Source: CATOSP01 sp965216155
GTDB taxonomy: Bacteria; Chloroflexota; Dehalococcoidia; Lucifugimonadales; UBA3495
DNA: 64,000 nucleotides
NCBI GenBank assembly: GCA_965216155.1
Contig: CBDCFD010000005.1
Span: forward strand, 558,001 to 622,000
Direction: 5' to 3'
The notes beneath the pieces are model-generated. The model worked only from the letters and a program-made list of their open reading frames with translations. It did no database searches and was not told where the DNA came from. Position 1 is the first letter of the stretch. Each line of letters starts with the position of its first letter. This document shows positions 16,649 through 25,680 of the stretch, piece by piece. A program made the translations under genes and the position numbers.

Positions 16649-17662
16649 TTGCCGCTGGTGGGACTTATCGCCAACCCCGCGGCCAGCAAGGACATCCGCA
16701 GGCTGGTGGCCCAGGGCCGCGTCGTGCCAGACTGGGAAAAGGTCAACATCGTCAAAAGGGCGCTGCTGGGACTGGAGGCCGTGGGCATAGACCACGTGGT
16801 GGCGATGCCCGACAGTTCCCAATTGGTCATGCGGGCCAGGGATGACCGGCAGCTCAGTCTGCGGCTGGACCTGCTGGAAATGCCCGCGTTCTACACCGAA
16901 GGGGATACCGTCCGCGCCGCGGGTCTGATGGAACGGGCGGGCGTTGGGGCGCTGATTACCCTGGGGGGCGACGGCACCAACCGGGCAGTCGCCAGCGGAA
17001 CTTGCGCGGTCCCGATGGTCGCTATTTCCACCGGCACCAACAACGTCTTCCCTGTCATGATCGAAGGCACCCTCGCCGGACTCGCTGCCGGACTCGTGGC
17101 CCGCGGTGAACTTCCGCTGGAACAAGTGGCTCAGACCAGCAAGGTATTGAAAGTCTACGTCGATGGGGAGTACCGCGACATGGCCCTCGTGGACGTCGCC
17201 CTGTCACGGGAGCGATTCGTGGCGACAAGGGCCATCTGGGACATGAGCACGATTTTCGAAGTGTTCCTGACCAGGGCCGAACCCAGCTCCATCGGGCTCT
17301 CTTCGGTGGGTGCGCGGCTCAAACCCCTGTTCCTGGCCGACGAGGGCGGTCTCTACTACTGCATCGGATCGGGGCCGGACGATGGGGGTAGCGGCCCCAC
17401 AGGTACTTCGGTGCTCGCCCCGATCGCTCCGGGGATCATTTCCACGGTGCCAATCGACCATTGGCGCACTATCGAGACCGGGGAGCGCATTTCCGTGGAG
17501 TCGCGCAATTGCACGGTCGCCCTGGATGGTGAACGCGCCTTCAGCGTCAACGCCGGCCAGTCCATCGAGATAGAGGTCCAACGGAGCGGCCCTCCCGTGG
17601 TCCAGGTTGATGCGGCGTTGACGTTGGCCGCCCAACTTGGAGTCTTCAACTCCGGCTCCTAG
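16649..17662 (+). CDS. ATP-NAD/AcoX kinase-family protein
   Basis: 337 residues from a TTG at 16649 preceded by GGGAG. The diacylglycerol/NAD-kinase fold is shown by LPLVGLIANPAASKD at the start, ALITLGGDGTNRAVASGTCA (GGDGT nucleotide motif near residue 107) and VAISTGTNNVFPV. The C-terminal half has the beta-sandwich features (IAPGIISTVPIDHW, CTVALDGERAF). It most resembles the AcoX branch often found with acetoin catabolism genes, but no aco genes are in the window. It might phosphorylate a nucleotide or a metabolite; the substrate is unknown. Confidence 0.8.
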   Translation: MPLVGLIANPAASKDIRRLVAQGRVVPDWEKVNIVKRALLGLEAVGIDHVVAMPDSSQLVMRARDDRQLSLRLDLLEMPAFYTEGDTVRAAGLMERAGVGALITLGGDGTNRAVASGTCAVPMVAISTGTNNVFPVMIEGTLAGLAAGLVARGELPLEQVAQTSKVLKVYVDGEYRDMALVDVALSRERFVATRAIWDMSTIFEVFLTRAEPSSIGLSSVGARLKPLFLADEGGLYYCIGSGPDDGGSGPTGTSVLAPIAPGIISTVPIDHWRTIETGERISVESRNCTVALDGERAFSVNAGQSIEIEVQRSGPPVVQVDAALTLAAQLGVFNSGS

Positions 17663-17713
17663 GTCCCGTCCACTCCCCTGGCAATTGGCTGACACCCTTT
17701 CCCGGAGACATGT

Positions 17714-18454
17714 TTGCTATCTGGTCTGGAACTCGTCATCCTTCTGGTCGTCGTGTTCGTGGGCGCGACAGTCATGGGCGCCCTGGGCTTCGGTTGCGGG
17801 CTGGTGGTCGCGCCGGTGCTGTTGCTGTTTGTGGAACCACAGGAGGGAGTGGTAATCGTCAACGGGTTGATTGCCGTCCTGGTCGGGATAGTTGTGGCCC
17901 GGACCCGTCAATACCTGCGGATGAGGCTGGTGGCCCCGATGTCGGTGGCGGGGATGATAGCCGTGCCGTTCGGAGTCCTTATGCTGGCCAATGTGGCTCC
18001 GGGGGCCCTGCGCATAGTGATCGGGCTCGTGATCCTAACCCTGGGAGTGTTGAGCCTGTTCGATATCCAGTTGCCGATGGTGCGCCGGCGGTTTGCCGGG
18101 GCCGTGGTGGGTTTCCTGACCTCCCTGTCTATAACGACGCTGAGCATCGGAGGGCCGCTGGTCGCCATCTACGCCGTTGCCCAGGAATGGCATCCCCAGA
18201 CAGTGCGGACTACGCTGGCCTTCTTCTTCCTGGTTTCCTACCTGACGGGGTTTGTCTTTTATGCGTGGTCCGGCCTTGTAAACCTGCAAACGGTGGCAAA
18301 CATCGGCCTGCTAATTCCGGCGTTGGCCGTGGGATTGGGTGTGGCGAGCCTGTTGGTAAGGCGCATCGACCGGCGCGTGTTTCGCTACGCCGTCGTGGCG
18401 TTGGTCATCGCCGGCAGCTTGTCGCTGCTGGGGCGGGAGTTGGTGGGGTCATAG
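17714..18454 (+). CDS. TauE/SafE-family membrane permease (anion exporter type)
   Basis: 246 residues, starting at TTG 17714 (CGGAGAC just upstream); the overlapping ATG at 17710 is in another frame. About eight hydrophobic segments are evident, with the family's repeated G-x-G-x-P pattern (GATVMGALGFGCGLVVAPVL; SIGGPLVAIYAVAQEW). TauE/SafE proteins move sulfite, sulfoacetate or other organic anions across the inner membrane. Forms a short plus-strand pair with the NAD-kinase-like gene; converges with trxB. Confidence 0.85.
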   Translation: MLSGLELVILLVVVFVGATVMGALGFGCGLVVAPVLLLFVEPQEGVVIVNGLIAVLVGIVVARTRQYLRMRLVAPMSVAGMIAVPFGVLMLANVAPGALRIVIGLVILTLGVLSLFDIQLPMVRRRFAGAVVGFLTSLSITTLSIGGPLVAIYAVAQEWHPQTVRTTLAFFFLVSYLTGFVFYAWSGLVNLQTVANIGLLIPALAVGLGVASLLVRRIDRRVFRYAVVALVIAGSLSLLGRELVGS

Positions 18455-18463
18455 CGCCGGGGT

Positions 18464-19384
18464 CTACTCGTTCAGGTCGTGATACGCTGCCAGCGCGGCG
18501 GTGATGCCGTCTCCCACCGCCGCGCCCAACTGCCGTGTGGATTCGGCCCGGGCGTCACCGCAGGCGTAAATCCCGGGGACCTTGGTGCGCATGTGGATGT
18601 CGGTGTAGACGTGGCCCAAGGGGTCCATCTCCACCAGACCCTTCAGGTAGTCGGTCTGAGGGTGAAAGCCCACGTAGACAAACGCGCCCGAGGCCGGATA
18701 ATCATAGACCTCTTCGCTCTTCAGGTCCTTGACCCGGGCGGCCTCCAACGCTTCGTTTCCCACAAACTCCTCGACCACGTGACTCCAGAGGAACTTGAAG
18801 TTGGGCTTGGCAAACGCGCGTTCCTGGAGCACCCTGGTGGCCCGCAGCTCGTCACGGCGGTGTATCACCGTGACCGAATTAACTATGCCACTGAGGTACA
18901 GTCCCTCGTCCAACGCCGAATCGCCTCCGCCGACGACCACCACGTCCTGTCCCCGGAAGAAATTCCCATCGCAAACGGCGCAGTAGGACACGCCCCGGCC
19001 CGCGTATTCGTCCTCGCCAAGCGCACCCAACTTGTTGTGGGCCCCGCCTGTGGCGATGATTATGGAGCGGGTCGTGAACTCCCCCTCATCGGTGCGGACC
19101 AACTTCACCGGCTGGTCCAGGGCGTCCAGACTCTCCACTTCGGCGTATTCGATCTGGCCCCCGAAACGCTTGGTCTGGGCCTCCATGTCAAGGGCCAATT
19201 CAGGGCCTTTGACACCTTCGGGGAATCCGGGGTAGTTTTCGATCTCATCGGTAATCAGCAGTTGCCCGCCCGACCCCAGATTCTCCAGAATCAGGGTCTT
19301 GAGCATTGCCCTAGCGGTATAGAGCCCGGCGGCCAAGCCGGCGGCCCCTGCGCCAAGAATAATCGTGTCGAATTCCGCTTCCAT
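18464..19384 (-). CDS. trxB: Thioredoxin reductase (NADPH)
   Basis: 306 residues from the ATG at 19384. FAD motif TIILGAGAAGLAAGLYTARA, redox-active CAVCDG (Cys135/Cys138), NADPH motif DVVVVGGGDSALDEGLYL and the final YACGDAR...RQLGAAVGDG FAD contact make this a low-molecular-weight thioredoxin reductase. It keeps thioredoxin-fold proteins reduced in the cytoplasm. The window also encodes two candidate selenocysteine thiol enzymes (50429 and 60371) that may ultimately draw on this reducing power, but they are not adjacent. Confidence 0.9.
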   Translation of the reverse strand: MEAEFDTIILGAGAAGLAAGLYTARAMLKTLILENLGSGGQLLITDEIENYPGFPEGVKGPELALDMEAQTKRFGGQIEYAEVESLDALDQPVKLVRTDEGEFTTRSIIIATGGAHNKLGALGEDEYAGRGVSYCAVCDGNFFRGQDVVVVGGGDSALDEGLYLSGIVNSVTVIHRRDELRATRVLQERAFAKPNFKFLWSHVVEEFVGNEALEAARVKDLKSEEVYDYPASGAFVYVGFHPQTDYLKGLVEMDPLGHVYTDIHMRTKVPGIYACGDARAESTRQLGAAVGDGITAALAAYHDLNE

Positions 19385-19419
19385 CGTGAAAGGATTCCCC
19401 CTGTATGCTTGGCTGTGGT

Positions 19420-20370
19420 CTAACTTCCCGCCCGGACACCACCACGGAAGTATTCTACTGTCTGGCGTAACCCGTCGTCCAGACTGGTAGTTGGCTTCCA
19501 CCCCAACTCATTGGCTGCTCTGGCCGAATCCAGGCTGACCCCGAAGACGTCTCCCGGCCGCGAAGGGCCGTGTTCCGGTCCCCACCTGTAGCCGATGATG
19601 TTCCTTAACGACTCGAATATCTGGTTGACGCTGGTCATCTGCCCTGTGCCAATGTTGAACGTCTGGCGGTCTCCCCGTTCGATGGCGCAGAGGTTGGCTT
19701 CAACAACGTCATCCACATATACGTAGTCTCTGCCCTGGGTACCGTCGCCGTAAATGGTGGGCTGCCTTCCCTCCAGCATGGTTTGGGAGAAGATGGCCAC
19801 TACTCCAGACTCGCCGCTGGGGTCCTGCCTCGGCCCGTAAACGTTCCCATAGCGAAGCACAGTGTAATTGAGCTGATAAAGTTTATGGTAGAGCTCCAGG
19901 TAGAGTTCCGCCACGTATTTGGAAGTCCCGTACGGCGAAATTGGCTCTACAGGATGGTCCTCGGGGCATGGGTTGATTTCAGGTTCACCATAGAGCGCGC
20001 CGCCGGTGGATGAGTAGATCAACTTGTCGATGCCATAAAGGCGGGCCGCCTCCAACAGTCGCAGAGTGCCGCCCACGTTGACATTGGCGTCGTGAATGGG
20101 GTCCTTGGTGGAATTGGGTACGCTGGCTTGCGCCGCCAGGTGAAACACCAACTCCGGCTGCTCCCGGTGTACTACTTCGGTGACGGAGCGGTCGGTGATG
20201 TCGCCGTGGTGGAAAGTGGCCGCCGGGTTCACGTTTCTCAGTTTCCCGATGCTCAAGTTGTCGAGCACCACGACCCGGTAACCGATCCCGAGCAACCGTT
20301 CTACCAGATGGGAGCCGATAAACCCCGCTCCTCCGGTGACCAGAGCAGTCCTGCCCTCTCCATCAGACAC
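19420..20370 (-). CDS. NAD-dependent nucleotide-sugar epimerase/dehydratase (GalE-like)
   Basis: 316 residues from a GTG at 20370 with AGGGGGG upstream; an in-frame extension to 20568 covers promoter DNA and is rejected. Extended-SDR hallmarks: RTALVTGGAGFIGSHLVERL, HLAAQASVPNSTKDP, and the active-site YGTSKYVAEL, plus LRYGNVYGPRQDP. It is close to UDP-glucose 4-epimerases and related sugar epimerases used for polysaccharide or glycolipid precursors. Cytoplasmic. The trxB start lies 36 nt beyond its stop, so the two may be one transcript. Confidence 0.85.
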   Translation of the reverse strand: MSDGEGRTALVTGGAGFIGSHLVERLLGIGYRVVVLDNLSIGKLRNVNPAATFHHGDITDRSVTEVVHREQPELVFHLAAQASVPNSTKDPIHDANVNVGGTLRLLEAARLYGIDKLIYSSTGGALYGEPEINPCPEDHPVEPISPYGTSKYVAELYLELYHKLYQLNYTVLRYGNVYGPRQDPSGESGVVAIFSQTMLEGRQPTIYGDGTQGRDYVYVDDVVEANLCAIERGDRQTFNIGTGQMTSVNQIFESLRNIIGYRWGPEHGPSRPGDVFGVSLDSARAANELGWKPTTSLDDGLRQTVEYFRGGVRAGS

Positions 20371-20480
20371 TCCTCGCCCCCCTGGATGGTACGTCTGTAG
20401 AATCAACCGCCACAGTAAGCCTAAGTCAAGCATACCACAATGGGGCTGTCTGGCCCCTCTCCGCCTTGTATGATAGAGTG

Positions 20481-20542
20481 GTTTCCGACCAGTGCGGTCG
20501 GTTACCGACCATCTCCCGCACCGGTCGGCTACCGACCATCTC
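20481..20542. promoter_or_regulatory. Two-and-a-half tandem palindromic repeats upstream of the beta-hydroxyacid dehydrogenase gene
   Basis: GGTCGGTTACCGACCATCTC (20496-20515) and GGTCGGCTACCGACCATCTC (20523-20542) are 27 nt apart; GGTTTCCGACC (20480-20490) is a partial third. Each carries the inverted repeat GGTCGG...CCGACC. They end three bases before the AGGAG site of the gene at 20557 and follow a TATGAT-like -10 at 20469-20474. They look like multiple operators or a leader-RNA hairpin series. Confidence 0.55.
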
Positions 20543-20556
20543 AAGGAGAAGAAAGC

Positions 20557-21453
20557 ATGCCCGAACACATAGGATTCATCGGCCTGGGAATAATGGGAAA
20601 GCCTATGGCGAAGAACCTGCTCAAAGCCGGTTACTCGCTGACCGTTTACGACATCGTGGGTGAACCAGTCGAAGAATTGGTCACCGAGGGGGCTACCGGC
20701 GCTTCATCCAATAAGGAAGTAGCCGCCAGTGCCGGCACAATCATTACCATGGTCCCCGACTCCGCCGATTCTGAGGCGGCTATCCTCGGCCCCAACGGGG
20801 TGCTGGAGGGCGCGCGCCCTGGCTCGGTCGTGATCGACATGAGTTCCATTGCCCCGCTGGTCTCCCAGAGGATCGCCGCGGAGTGCGCCAAGAAGGGCGT
20901 GGAAATGCTGGACGCTCCCGTCAGCGGCGGCGAACCGGGCGCCATCAACGCAACCCTGGCCATCATGGTTGGGGGCAAGCAGGATATCTTCGACAAGCAC
21001 TTCGACCTTCTCAAGACGATGGGCGCCAACGTAGTCCTCACTGGCGATGTGGGCGCGGGCGGAGTTACCAAGCTGGCCAACCAGATATGCGTCGCCGCCA
21101 ACATCGAGGCTTTGAGCGAGGCGATGGTGCTGGCGCAGAAGGCGGGAGTAGACCCGGAAAAGGTGTTCAATGCGATCCGGGGCGGCCTGGCGGGCAGCGC
21201 GGTGATGGAGGCCAAGGGCCCCATGATGCTGGACCGCAACTTCAGGCCGGGTTTCCGCATTCGCCTGCACCAGAAAGACTTGCGGAACGTACTTCAGACC
21301 GGCCAGCAATTGAATGTCCCCCTGCCCGTAACAGCCCTCGTGCAACAGATGCTAGGTGCGCTGGTCAACGATGGAGAGGCCGACAACGACCACGCGGCCA
21401 TCCTTCACTTCCTGGAAGGCCTGGCCAAAGTAGAGGTAAAGCGCGGGGGCTAG
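20557..21453 (+). CDS. Beta-hydroxyacid dehydrogenase (3-hydroxyisobutyrate dehydrogenase-like)
   Basis: 298 residues; ATG at 20557 after AAGGAG. N-terminal NAD(P) motif HIGFIGLGIMGKPMAKNLLK, substrate loop LDAPVSGGEPGAINATLAIM and the catalytic Lys in GAGGVTKLANQICVAANIEA are all present. Family members oxidise 3-hydroxyisobutyrate or reduce tartronate semialdehyde or similar short 2- or 3-hydroxyacids. The partner enoyl-CoA hydratase gene lies convergent just downstream. Cytoplasmic. The tandem palindromes in the leader suggest specific regulation. Confidence 0.9.
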   Translation: MPEHIGFIGLGIMGKPMAKNLLKAGYSLTVYDIVGEPVEELVTEGATGASSNKEVAASAGTIITMVPDSADSEAAILGPNGVLEGARPGSVVIDMSSIAPLVSQRIAAECAKKGVEMLDAPVSGGEPGAINATLAIMVGGKQDIFDKHFDLLKTMGANVVLTGDVGAGGVTKLANQICVAANIEALSEAMVLAQKAGVDPEKVFNAIRGGLAGSAVMEAKGPMMLDRNFRPGFRIRLHQKDLRNVLQTGQQLNVPLPVTALVQQMLGALVNDGEADNDHAAILHFLEGLAKVEVKRGG

Positions 21454-21474
21454 CACCCCCGTTCCTGGCCCCGG

Positions 21475-22299
21475 CTAAAGGTCTTTGAACCGGGCGTCGC
21501 GCCAGGCCAGGCCCGCCCGCAGGCCACCCTCCCGGACGGCTTCTCTGAACTCCTGCTGCTCCGGTTCCGTGCTGATATCGAACTGAGTCATCAGCTCCAG
21601 GTTGTGCTGTATAGCGGTCAGCATTCCCATGGCCTCTAGCGCCCGGTTCACCGAAATCTTGGTCATCTTAATTCCAACCCTGGAAATCAGGGCGATCTTC
21701 CGGGCCACGGTCTCGCACTCGGCCATTAGATCGTCATGGGGCACCACACGGCTAACCATCCCCAGCCGCGCCGCCTCATAAGCGTCGATCGTGTCTCCCG
21801 TAAGCAGCAACTCCTTGGCCCGGGCCAAGCCCACACTATACGGCGTGATCAAGAATGGGGCTCCCAGGCCGACCCGTATCTCCGGCTCCCCCAGAACAGC
21901 CCTTTCCGACGCGATCTTGACGTCGCACACTTGGACCAATTCACAGGCTCCAGCCAGCGCGTAACCGTTCACCGCGGCGATAACCGGCTTACTCAGATTC
22001 CAAATCATCAAGAACGTTTCGATGTGGCTCTTTAGCCGGGACCGTCTCTCGTCGGGAGGGCTGGCGTGAGGCTCATCAGGCTCCGGCGAACCCGGGTCAA
22101 GGTCGAAACCCGCCGAAAAAGCCCGTCCCGCGCCGGTGATGATGACTACGCGGATGTCCGAGTCGGCTTCGATCACCTCCAAAGCCTCGCGCAACTCCGC
22201 CATCAACAACGGGCTGAGAGCATTCAGCTTCTCCGGCCGGTTCAGGGTCAAGTAGCAGATGCCCTCGGAGACCTCATATGTCAGGCATTGAAAGTCCAA
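21475..22299 (-). CDS. Enoyl-CoA hydratase/isomerase family protein
   Basis: 274 residues with the TTG at 22299 as start, since GGAGGGAG is seven nt upstream; a GTG at 22320 would place that site inside the coding region. Crotonase-fold landmarks: YLTLNRPEKLNALSPLLM, VVIITGAGRAFSAGFDL (oxyanion hole), VIAAVNGYALAGACELVQVC (second oxyanion region) and ASERAVLGEPEIRVGLGA with the conserved catalytic-type Glu. It hydrates or isomerises an enoyl-CoA. The loop after GFDL is longer and proline-rich (PGSPEPDEPHASPPDERRSR). Confidence 0.9.
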   Translation of the reverse strand: MDFQCLTYEVSEGICYLTLNRPEKLNALSPLLMAELREALEVIEADSDIRVVIITGAGRAFSAGFDLDPGSPEPDEPHASPPDERRSRLKSHIETFLMIWNLSKPVIAAVNGYALAGACELVQVCDVKIASERAVLGEPEIRVGLGAPFLITPYSVGLARAKELLLTGDTIDAYEAARLGMVSRVVPHDDLMAECETVARKIALISRVGIKMTKISVNRALEAMGMLTAIQHNLELMTQFDISTEPEQQEFREAVREGGLRAGLAWRDARFKDL

Positions 22300-22324
22300 T
22301 GGATTTCTCCCTCCCCGCACGGTG

Positions 22325-23152
22325 TTAGCCGGACTTGGCGATTGCGATGCTTTCGATAGTGACCGGTTCGTTGGGCCTGTCTTTTGCGTCTTTACCGACT
22401 TTGGATATGGCGGCGGCCACGTCCTGCCCGGACACGACCTCGCCGAATATCGTGTGCCTGCCGTTCAGGTTCGGCGTGGGCACGGTGGTGATGAAGAACT
22501 GGCTGCCGTTGGTGTTTGGCCCCGAATTAGCCATCGCCAGCAACCCCGGCCTGTCAAATGAGTCCGAGGAGCTTGTCTCATCCTCGAATTTGTAGCCGGG
22601 ACCAGCGACGCCGGTGCCAGTGGGGTCGCCGCCCTGGATCATGAAGTCCTCGATGACCCGGTGGAATATAAGCCCGTCGTAAAAACCGTCTTCGGCCAGG
22701 AACACGAAGTTGTTCACGGTCTTAGGGGCTGAGTCTGCAAACAAGTCGATTACTATCGTGCCCATGTTGGTGGTTAGTGTCGCCGTGTACTTGCCATTGG
22801 GATCGATGGTCATCGGCGGAGGCTCGGCGAACTGCTTGAAGGTCAATCCCTTGTAGTCCTGCATTTTGAACGCGGGCCCTCCAGTCATCTCGGAGCCGGA
22901 CGCAGGCGTCTCCTTCCCCATCGCCTCTTGTTGGGGTTCGGTCGTCGCTCCAGTCATGGGTTGGTCCATGGGAACGGGTGTGGGGTTAGATGCCTCTGGT
23001 TGGGCAGCCTCCTTCGTGGGTGGTTCGGCCATGTTCTCCTGTGGTGGAGCAGCGGTCGGCTCCGCAGGCGCGGAAGTGCCGCAGGCCAATAGGGTCAGTA
23101 CTGTAATTAGTATGGATAAGACTACCAGGGTTCGTGTCGTGGTAAAGGTCAT
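22325..23152 (-). CDS. Lipoprotein peptidyl-prolyl cis-trans isomerase (cyclophilin)
   Basis: 275 residues from the ATG at 23152. The N terminus is a lipoprotein signal (hydrophobic LVVLSILITVLTLLAC, lipid Cys24), followed by a 75-residue Pro/Thr/Glu-rich linker. The cyclophilin domain follows: TTNMGTIVIDLFADSAPKTV, FHRVIEDFMIQGGDPTGTG, ANSGPNTNGSQFFITTVPTP and LNGRHTIFGEVVSGQDV. Arg of FHRV and the Phe and His positions needed for catalysis are kept. It should fold secreted proteins at the outer face of the membrane. Confidence 0.92.
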   Translation of the reverse strand: MTFTTTRTLVVLSILITVLTLLACGTSAPAEPTAAPPQENMAEPPTKEAAQPEASNPTPVPMDQPMTGATTEPQQEAMGKETPASGSEMTGGPAFKMQDYKGLTFKQFAEPPPMTIDPNGKYTATLTTNMGTIVIDLFADSAPKTVNNFVFLAEDGFYDGLIFHRVIEDFMIQGGDPTGTGVAGPGYKFEDETSSSDSFDRPGLLAMANSGPNTNGSQFFITTVPTPNLNGRHTIFGEVVSGQDVAAAISKVGKDAKDRPNEPVTIESIAIAKSG

Positions 23153-23551
23153 GTCTTGCTCTCGTCTCTCTATGTAATGGTGATAGGTCAGCAATTCCAT
23201 TCGAGATTTTCGTCTGCCGGGAAGCTTGGCAAGTCTCCCTAACCGGATGGATGAGATTCGGCCCGTTCACGTAACCGGTTTCTCCAATCGTTTGGGCACA
23301 GACCCGGAGCCTCCATTTCTAACCGCCAAAGCGCAGCACGAATGATAACCCTGGGCGCCTATCCATCTCAAGTGAGAAAATTGCGAAACTAAAGCCGAAA
23401 AAATCCGACGACGGAACCCGTCCCCTGGCGCGGCGGAAATCATTTCGGCCCTTCCCCGGCTACTGACACGAGCCGGTTGACAAACCAAAGGCCCCGGCAC
23501 TGATGCGCCGGGGCCTCGGAGCCGGGGGGAGATGGACTGTGTCGTGGCAGT
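23153..23551. other. Intergenic region, 400 nt, no gene seen
   Basis: No ORF of coding character on either strand. It holds the leader of the cyclophilin gene and, at 23489-23516, the terminator of the small gene at 23552. No convincing -10/-35 pair was found for the cyclophilin gene. Confidence 0.4.
23489..23516 (-). terminator. Hairpin terminator downstream of the 23552 gene
   Basis: AGGCCCCGGC (23489-23498) pairs with GCCGGGGCCT (23507-23516), a 10-bp perfect stem with an eight-base loop. In minus-strand sense it is followed by TTGGTTTGTC, a weak T-rich tail. Confidence 0.6.
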
Positions 23552-23932
23552 TTAGCGCGGTGCAGGCTGTCGAATGATACGGCGAATATCCTCCACCGAT
23601 ACATTGGTATGGTCCCCGCCGTTTTCCTTCACCAGCTTTTCAAGTGCCTGCTCGATGCGGTTTTGCTCCTCCGCCTGCCATTCTGCCCGCTCCCTCTCGA
23701 TGCGCCCTTGCTTTTTCCTTTGATAGTCCTCCCATGCCGCCATAACCATCTTTGGACCTCCATAAATCGCTATCGCTGAGGGACACAGGAGTACCCCAGC
23801 CAGAATCACGACCCCATCTTGTCCCTGAACATCACAAAACGGCAACCAATCATTGACCAGTGCAGCCAAGAACATGCTGACACTGATAGCTGCCCCACCA
23901 TCAACAAGGAAGCGAAACGTCTCGGTTCGCAT
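23552..23932 (-). CDS. Small membrane protein with C-terminal coiled coil
   Basis: 126 residues if started at the ATG at 23932; a start at 23974 is also possible, and neither has a strong ribosome binding site. Two hydrophobic segments (around AISVSMFLAALVNDWLPF and VVILAGVLLCPSAIAIY) precede a charged helix (YQRKKQGRIERERAEWQAEE then QNRIEQALEKL), which probably lies in the cytoplasm as a coiled coil. A hairpin terminator follows the gene. I do not recognise the family. Confidence 0.6.
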   Translation of the reverse strand: MRTETFRFLVDGGAAISVSMFLAALVNDWLPFCDVQGQDGVVILAGVLLCPSAIAIYGGPKMVMAAWEDYQRKKQGRIERERAEWQAEEQNRIEQALEKLVKENGGDHTNVSVEDIRRIIRQPAPR

Positions 23933-24054
23933 GGAAAGTCCGTGTTGACAATGTGAGCAAAACCATAAGAACATGATAGGGAGGCTGTTCTAGCGTGTCA
24001 ATCACACTGACATTTGCTCATTGCGCCCGCTCCGCTCCTTCCGAGATACTTATC

Positions 24055-25380
24055 TCAAGTGCGGTCTACCAGGTCCGGGTCTTCCCAGGGTTGAAGCCCG
24101 TCTTCGGGATTTTCGTCCGTGCGGAGCCGGCGTACCAGGTACCGCACGGTTACTATGACCATCACTACTAGGAATAAGCCGCCGAAAAGCCAGACGTCCA
24201 GGTAAATCAACGGCGAAGCCCGGTTTGGCGCACCGGGCGGAGACCCGTCGGACCCGCCTTCCCAGTTTGCCCACTTGGACTCCAACCCACCGGTATCGAA
24301 CCCATAGGTCATGGTCAACGCCCCATCCACGGTCCTGCCGCGCCGCAACTGAGCCAGGAAACTCTGGAACTGGTCCTCTCCGTGCTCTTCGATCAGGTAG
24401 GCAACCGCGCTTTCGGCTTTCAGGTAGAAAAACCTTATGTCCGCTGGCTTGCCCGCCGAACTGACCATAGCTGCGAGCGGCGCCCCGCCGGACCTCAGGC
24501 TCCGGCCGCTGTATGGCCTGCTTCCCGGCTCCACGTAGCTGGCGAAGCCTTCGTCGAGCCAGTCAGGCAGGGACCGTGCTGCGCCGCCCAAGGACTGGTC
24601 CAACAGCAGGTGGGCCGACTCGTGGACGATCAAGCCGGGGTCGAGTCCCAGTCCCAGGAACATCCCTTTTTCCGTGAAAGCGAACCCGGCGAAAACATGC
24701 TGCTGGGTAATAGTGCGGCTCTGGTGGGGAAACGCGCCCAGGGAGTCGGACCGGCTGTTGTAGATGGTCCCTTTGATGGGCTGCGGGTCTTCCAGGCCAA
24801 TCAGCTCCTCCACCCGGTCCAGCCCGGCTTCCACTTCCTCCGTAATCCGGTTGACCCTGTACTCGGGCACGTCATAGTGTTGCAGGGTCAGGCTCCCAAT
24901 TCGCGTCTCTTCCCACCGGAAGCGGGTGTCCTCGTATTCCAGCGTCGCGGGGCGTGTCTCGGACCGGTTGCCCAATGAGTCCAGGAGCAGGTAATAGTAC
25001 TCGATCTCCGTGCCTGGAGGCAGATAGTTAGCCCCATTGGTCTTGAGGTAATAATGCGCGGCAACGCTCTCCCCCGGCGTGAATGTGGCGTGAGCGTACG
25101 ACCAGGAGCGGCCTCCGGCCAGGCGGTAGCGCAGCCGCACTTCAACGATCCCTGCCTGGGCCTCCGCCGCCAGGTTGAAGGCCACATGGTTGGGGAAATC
25201 CACGTCCCACGTGTCCGAGAGTACCTGAATGTGGCCCAGGGAAGCCTGGGAGGGCCCGGCCGCCAGGTTGAACAGTGTCAACGGCGCCAGGGCCAACACA
25301 AGCGCCGCCCACCCAGTCCAGGGCAGCCGGAAACCGCGCCGTCCGGCAAGGCGTTCCTTTACGAGTGTAATGGCTCGCAT
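24055..25380 (-). CDS. Membrane-anchored zinc metallopeptidase, peptidase MA-like
   Basis: 441 residues. An N-terminal signal/anchor (WTGWAALVLALAPLTLFNLA) leads to a beta-rich extracellular region. The zinc motif is VHESAHLLLD (HExxH near residues 252-256), followed by LPDWLDEGFASYVEPG with the third-ligand Glu, the pattern of the gluzincin/peptidase MA family. A second hydrophobic helix near 395-415 (WLFGGLFLVVMVIVTVRYLV) and an acidic tail end the protein. It is probably an extracytoplasmic protease tethered at both ends. Chloroflexota carry many of these next to secreted lipoproteins. Confidence 0.8.
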   Translation of the reverse strand: MRAITLVKERLAGRRGFRLPWTGWAALVLALAPLTLFNLAAGPSQASLGHIQVLSDTWDVDFPNHVAFNLAAEAQAGIVEVRLRYRLAGGRSWSYAHATFTPGESVAAHYYLKTNGANYLPPGTEIEYYYLLLDSLGNRSETRPATLEYEDTRFRWEETRIGSLTLQHYDVPEYRVNRITEEVEAGLDRVEELIGLEDPQPIKGTIYNSRSDSLGAFPHQSRTITQQHVFAGFAFTEKGMFLGLGLDPGLIVHESAHLLLDQSLGGAARSLPDWLDEGFASYVEPGSRPYSGRSLRSGGAPLAAMVSSAGKPADIRFFYLKAESAVAYLIEEHGEDQFQSFLAQLRRGRTVDGALTMTYGFDTGGLESKWANWEGGSDGSPPGAPNRASPLIYLDVWLFGGLFLVVMVIVTVRYLVRRLRTDENPEDGLQPWEDPDLVDRT

Positions 25381-25499
25381 ATCCCGGCCATTTTATATAT
25401 CTCTAAGTAGGGACGATAGCCCTTTTCCTTGGAGGGAGAGGGGAGATTGTAGCAAGTTTTGGGAAGGATTACGTAGTTGTTGTACCCGTGCCGACGATT

Positions 25500-25566
25500 T
25501 CCGGCACTATTAATACAAATAATGGTTTATTATATGAAGTATAAAATAATGTCAACCGCAATGCGG
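25500..25566. other. AT-rich island upstream of the Y-family polymerase gene
   Basis: About 60 nt with very high A+T (TATTAATACAAATAATGG... TATAAAATAATG) in an otherwise GC-rich window, ending in the palindrome CCGCA-A-TGCGG (25556-25566). It may be an UP-like element or a curved regulatory region for the promoter just downstream. Confidence 0.4.
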
Positions 25567-25586
25567 AATATACTGACCGGAGGTCG

Positions 25587-25615
25587 TTGATAGCAGTACA
25601 TTAGTTCTATATAAT
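25587..25615 (+). promoter_or_regulatory. Strong sigma70-like promoter with possible SOS-like operator
   Basis: TTGATA (25587-25592), a 17-nt spacer and TATAAT (25610-25615), 66 nt before the ATG of the ImuB-like gene. Between them GTAC-ATTA-GTTC (25596-25607) is one base from the GAAC-N4-GTTC box bound by Gram-positive-type LexA. LexA control would suit this gene but is only a suggestion. Confidence 0.6.
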
Positions 25616-25680
25616 CCGAGGCCCGCTGAGGCGGAAGCTGGAATCTGACGGTTGCTCCGACGGTTGCAGCGGAGATCGCA

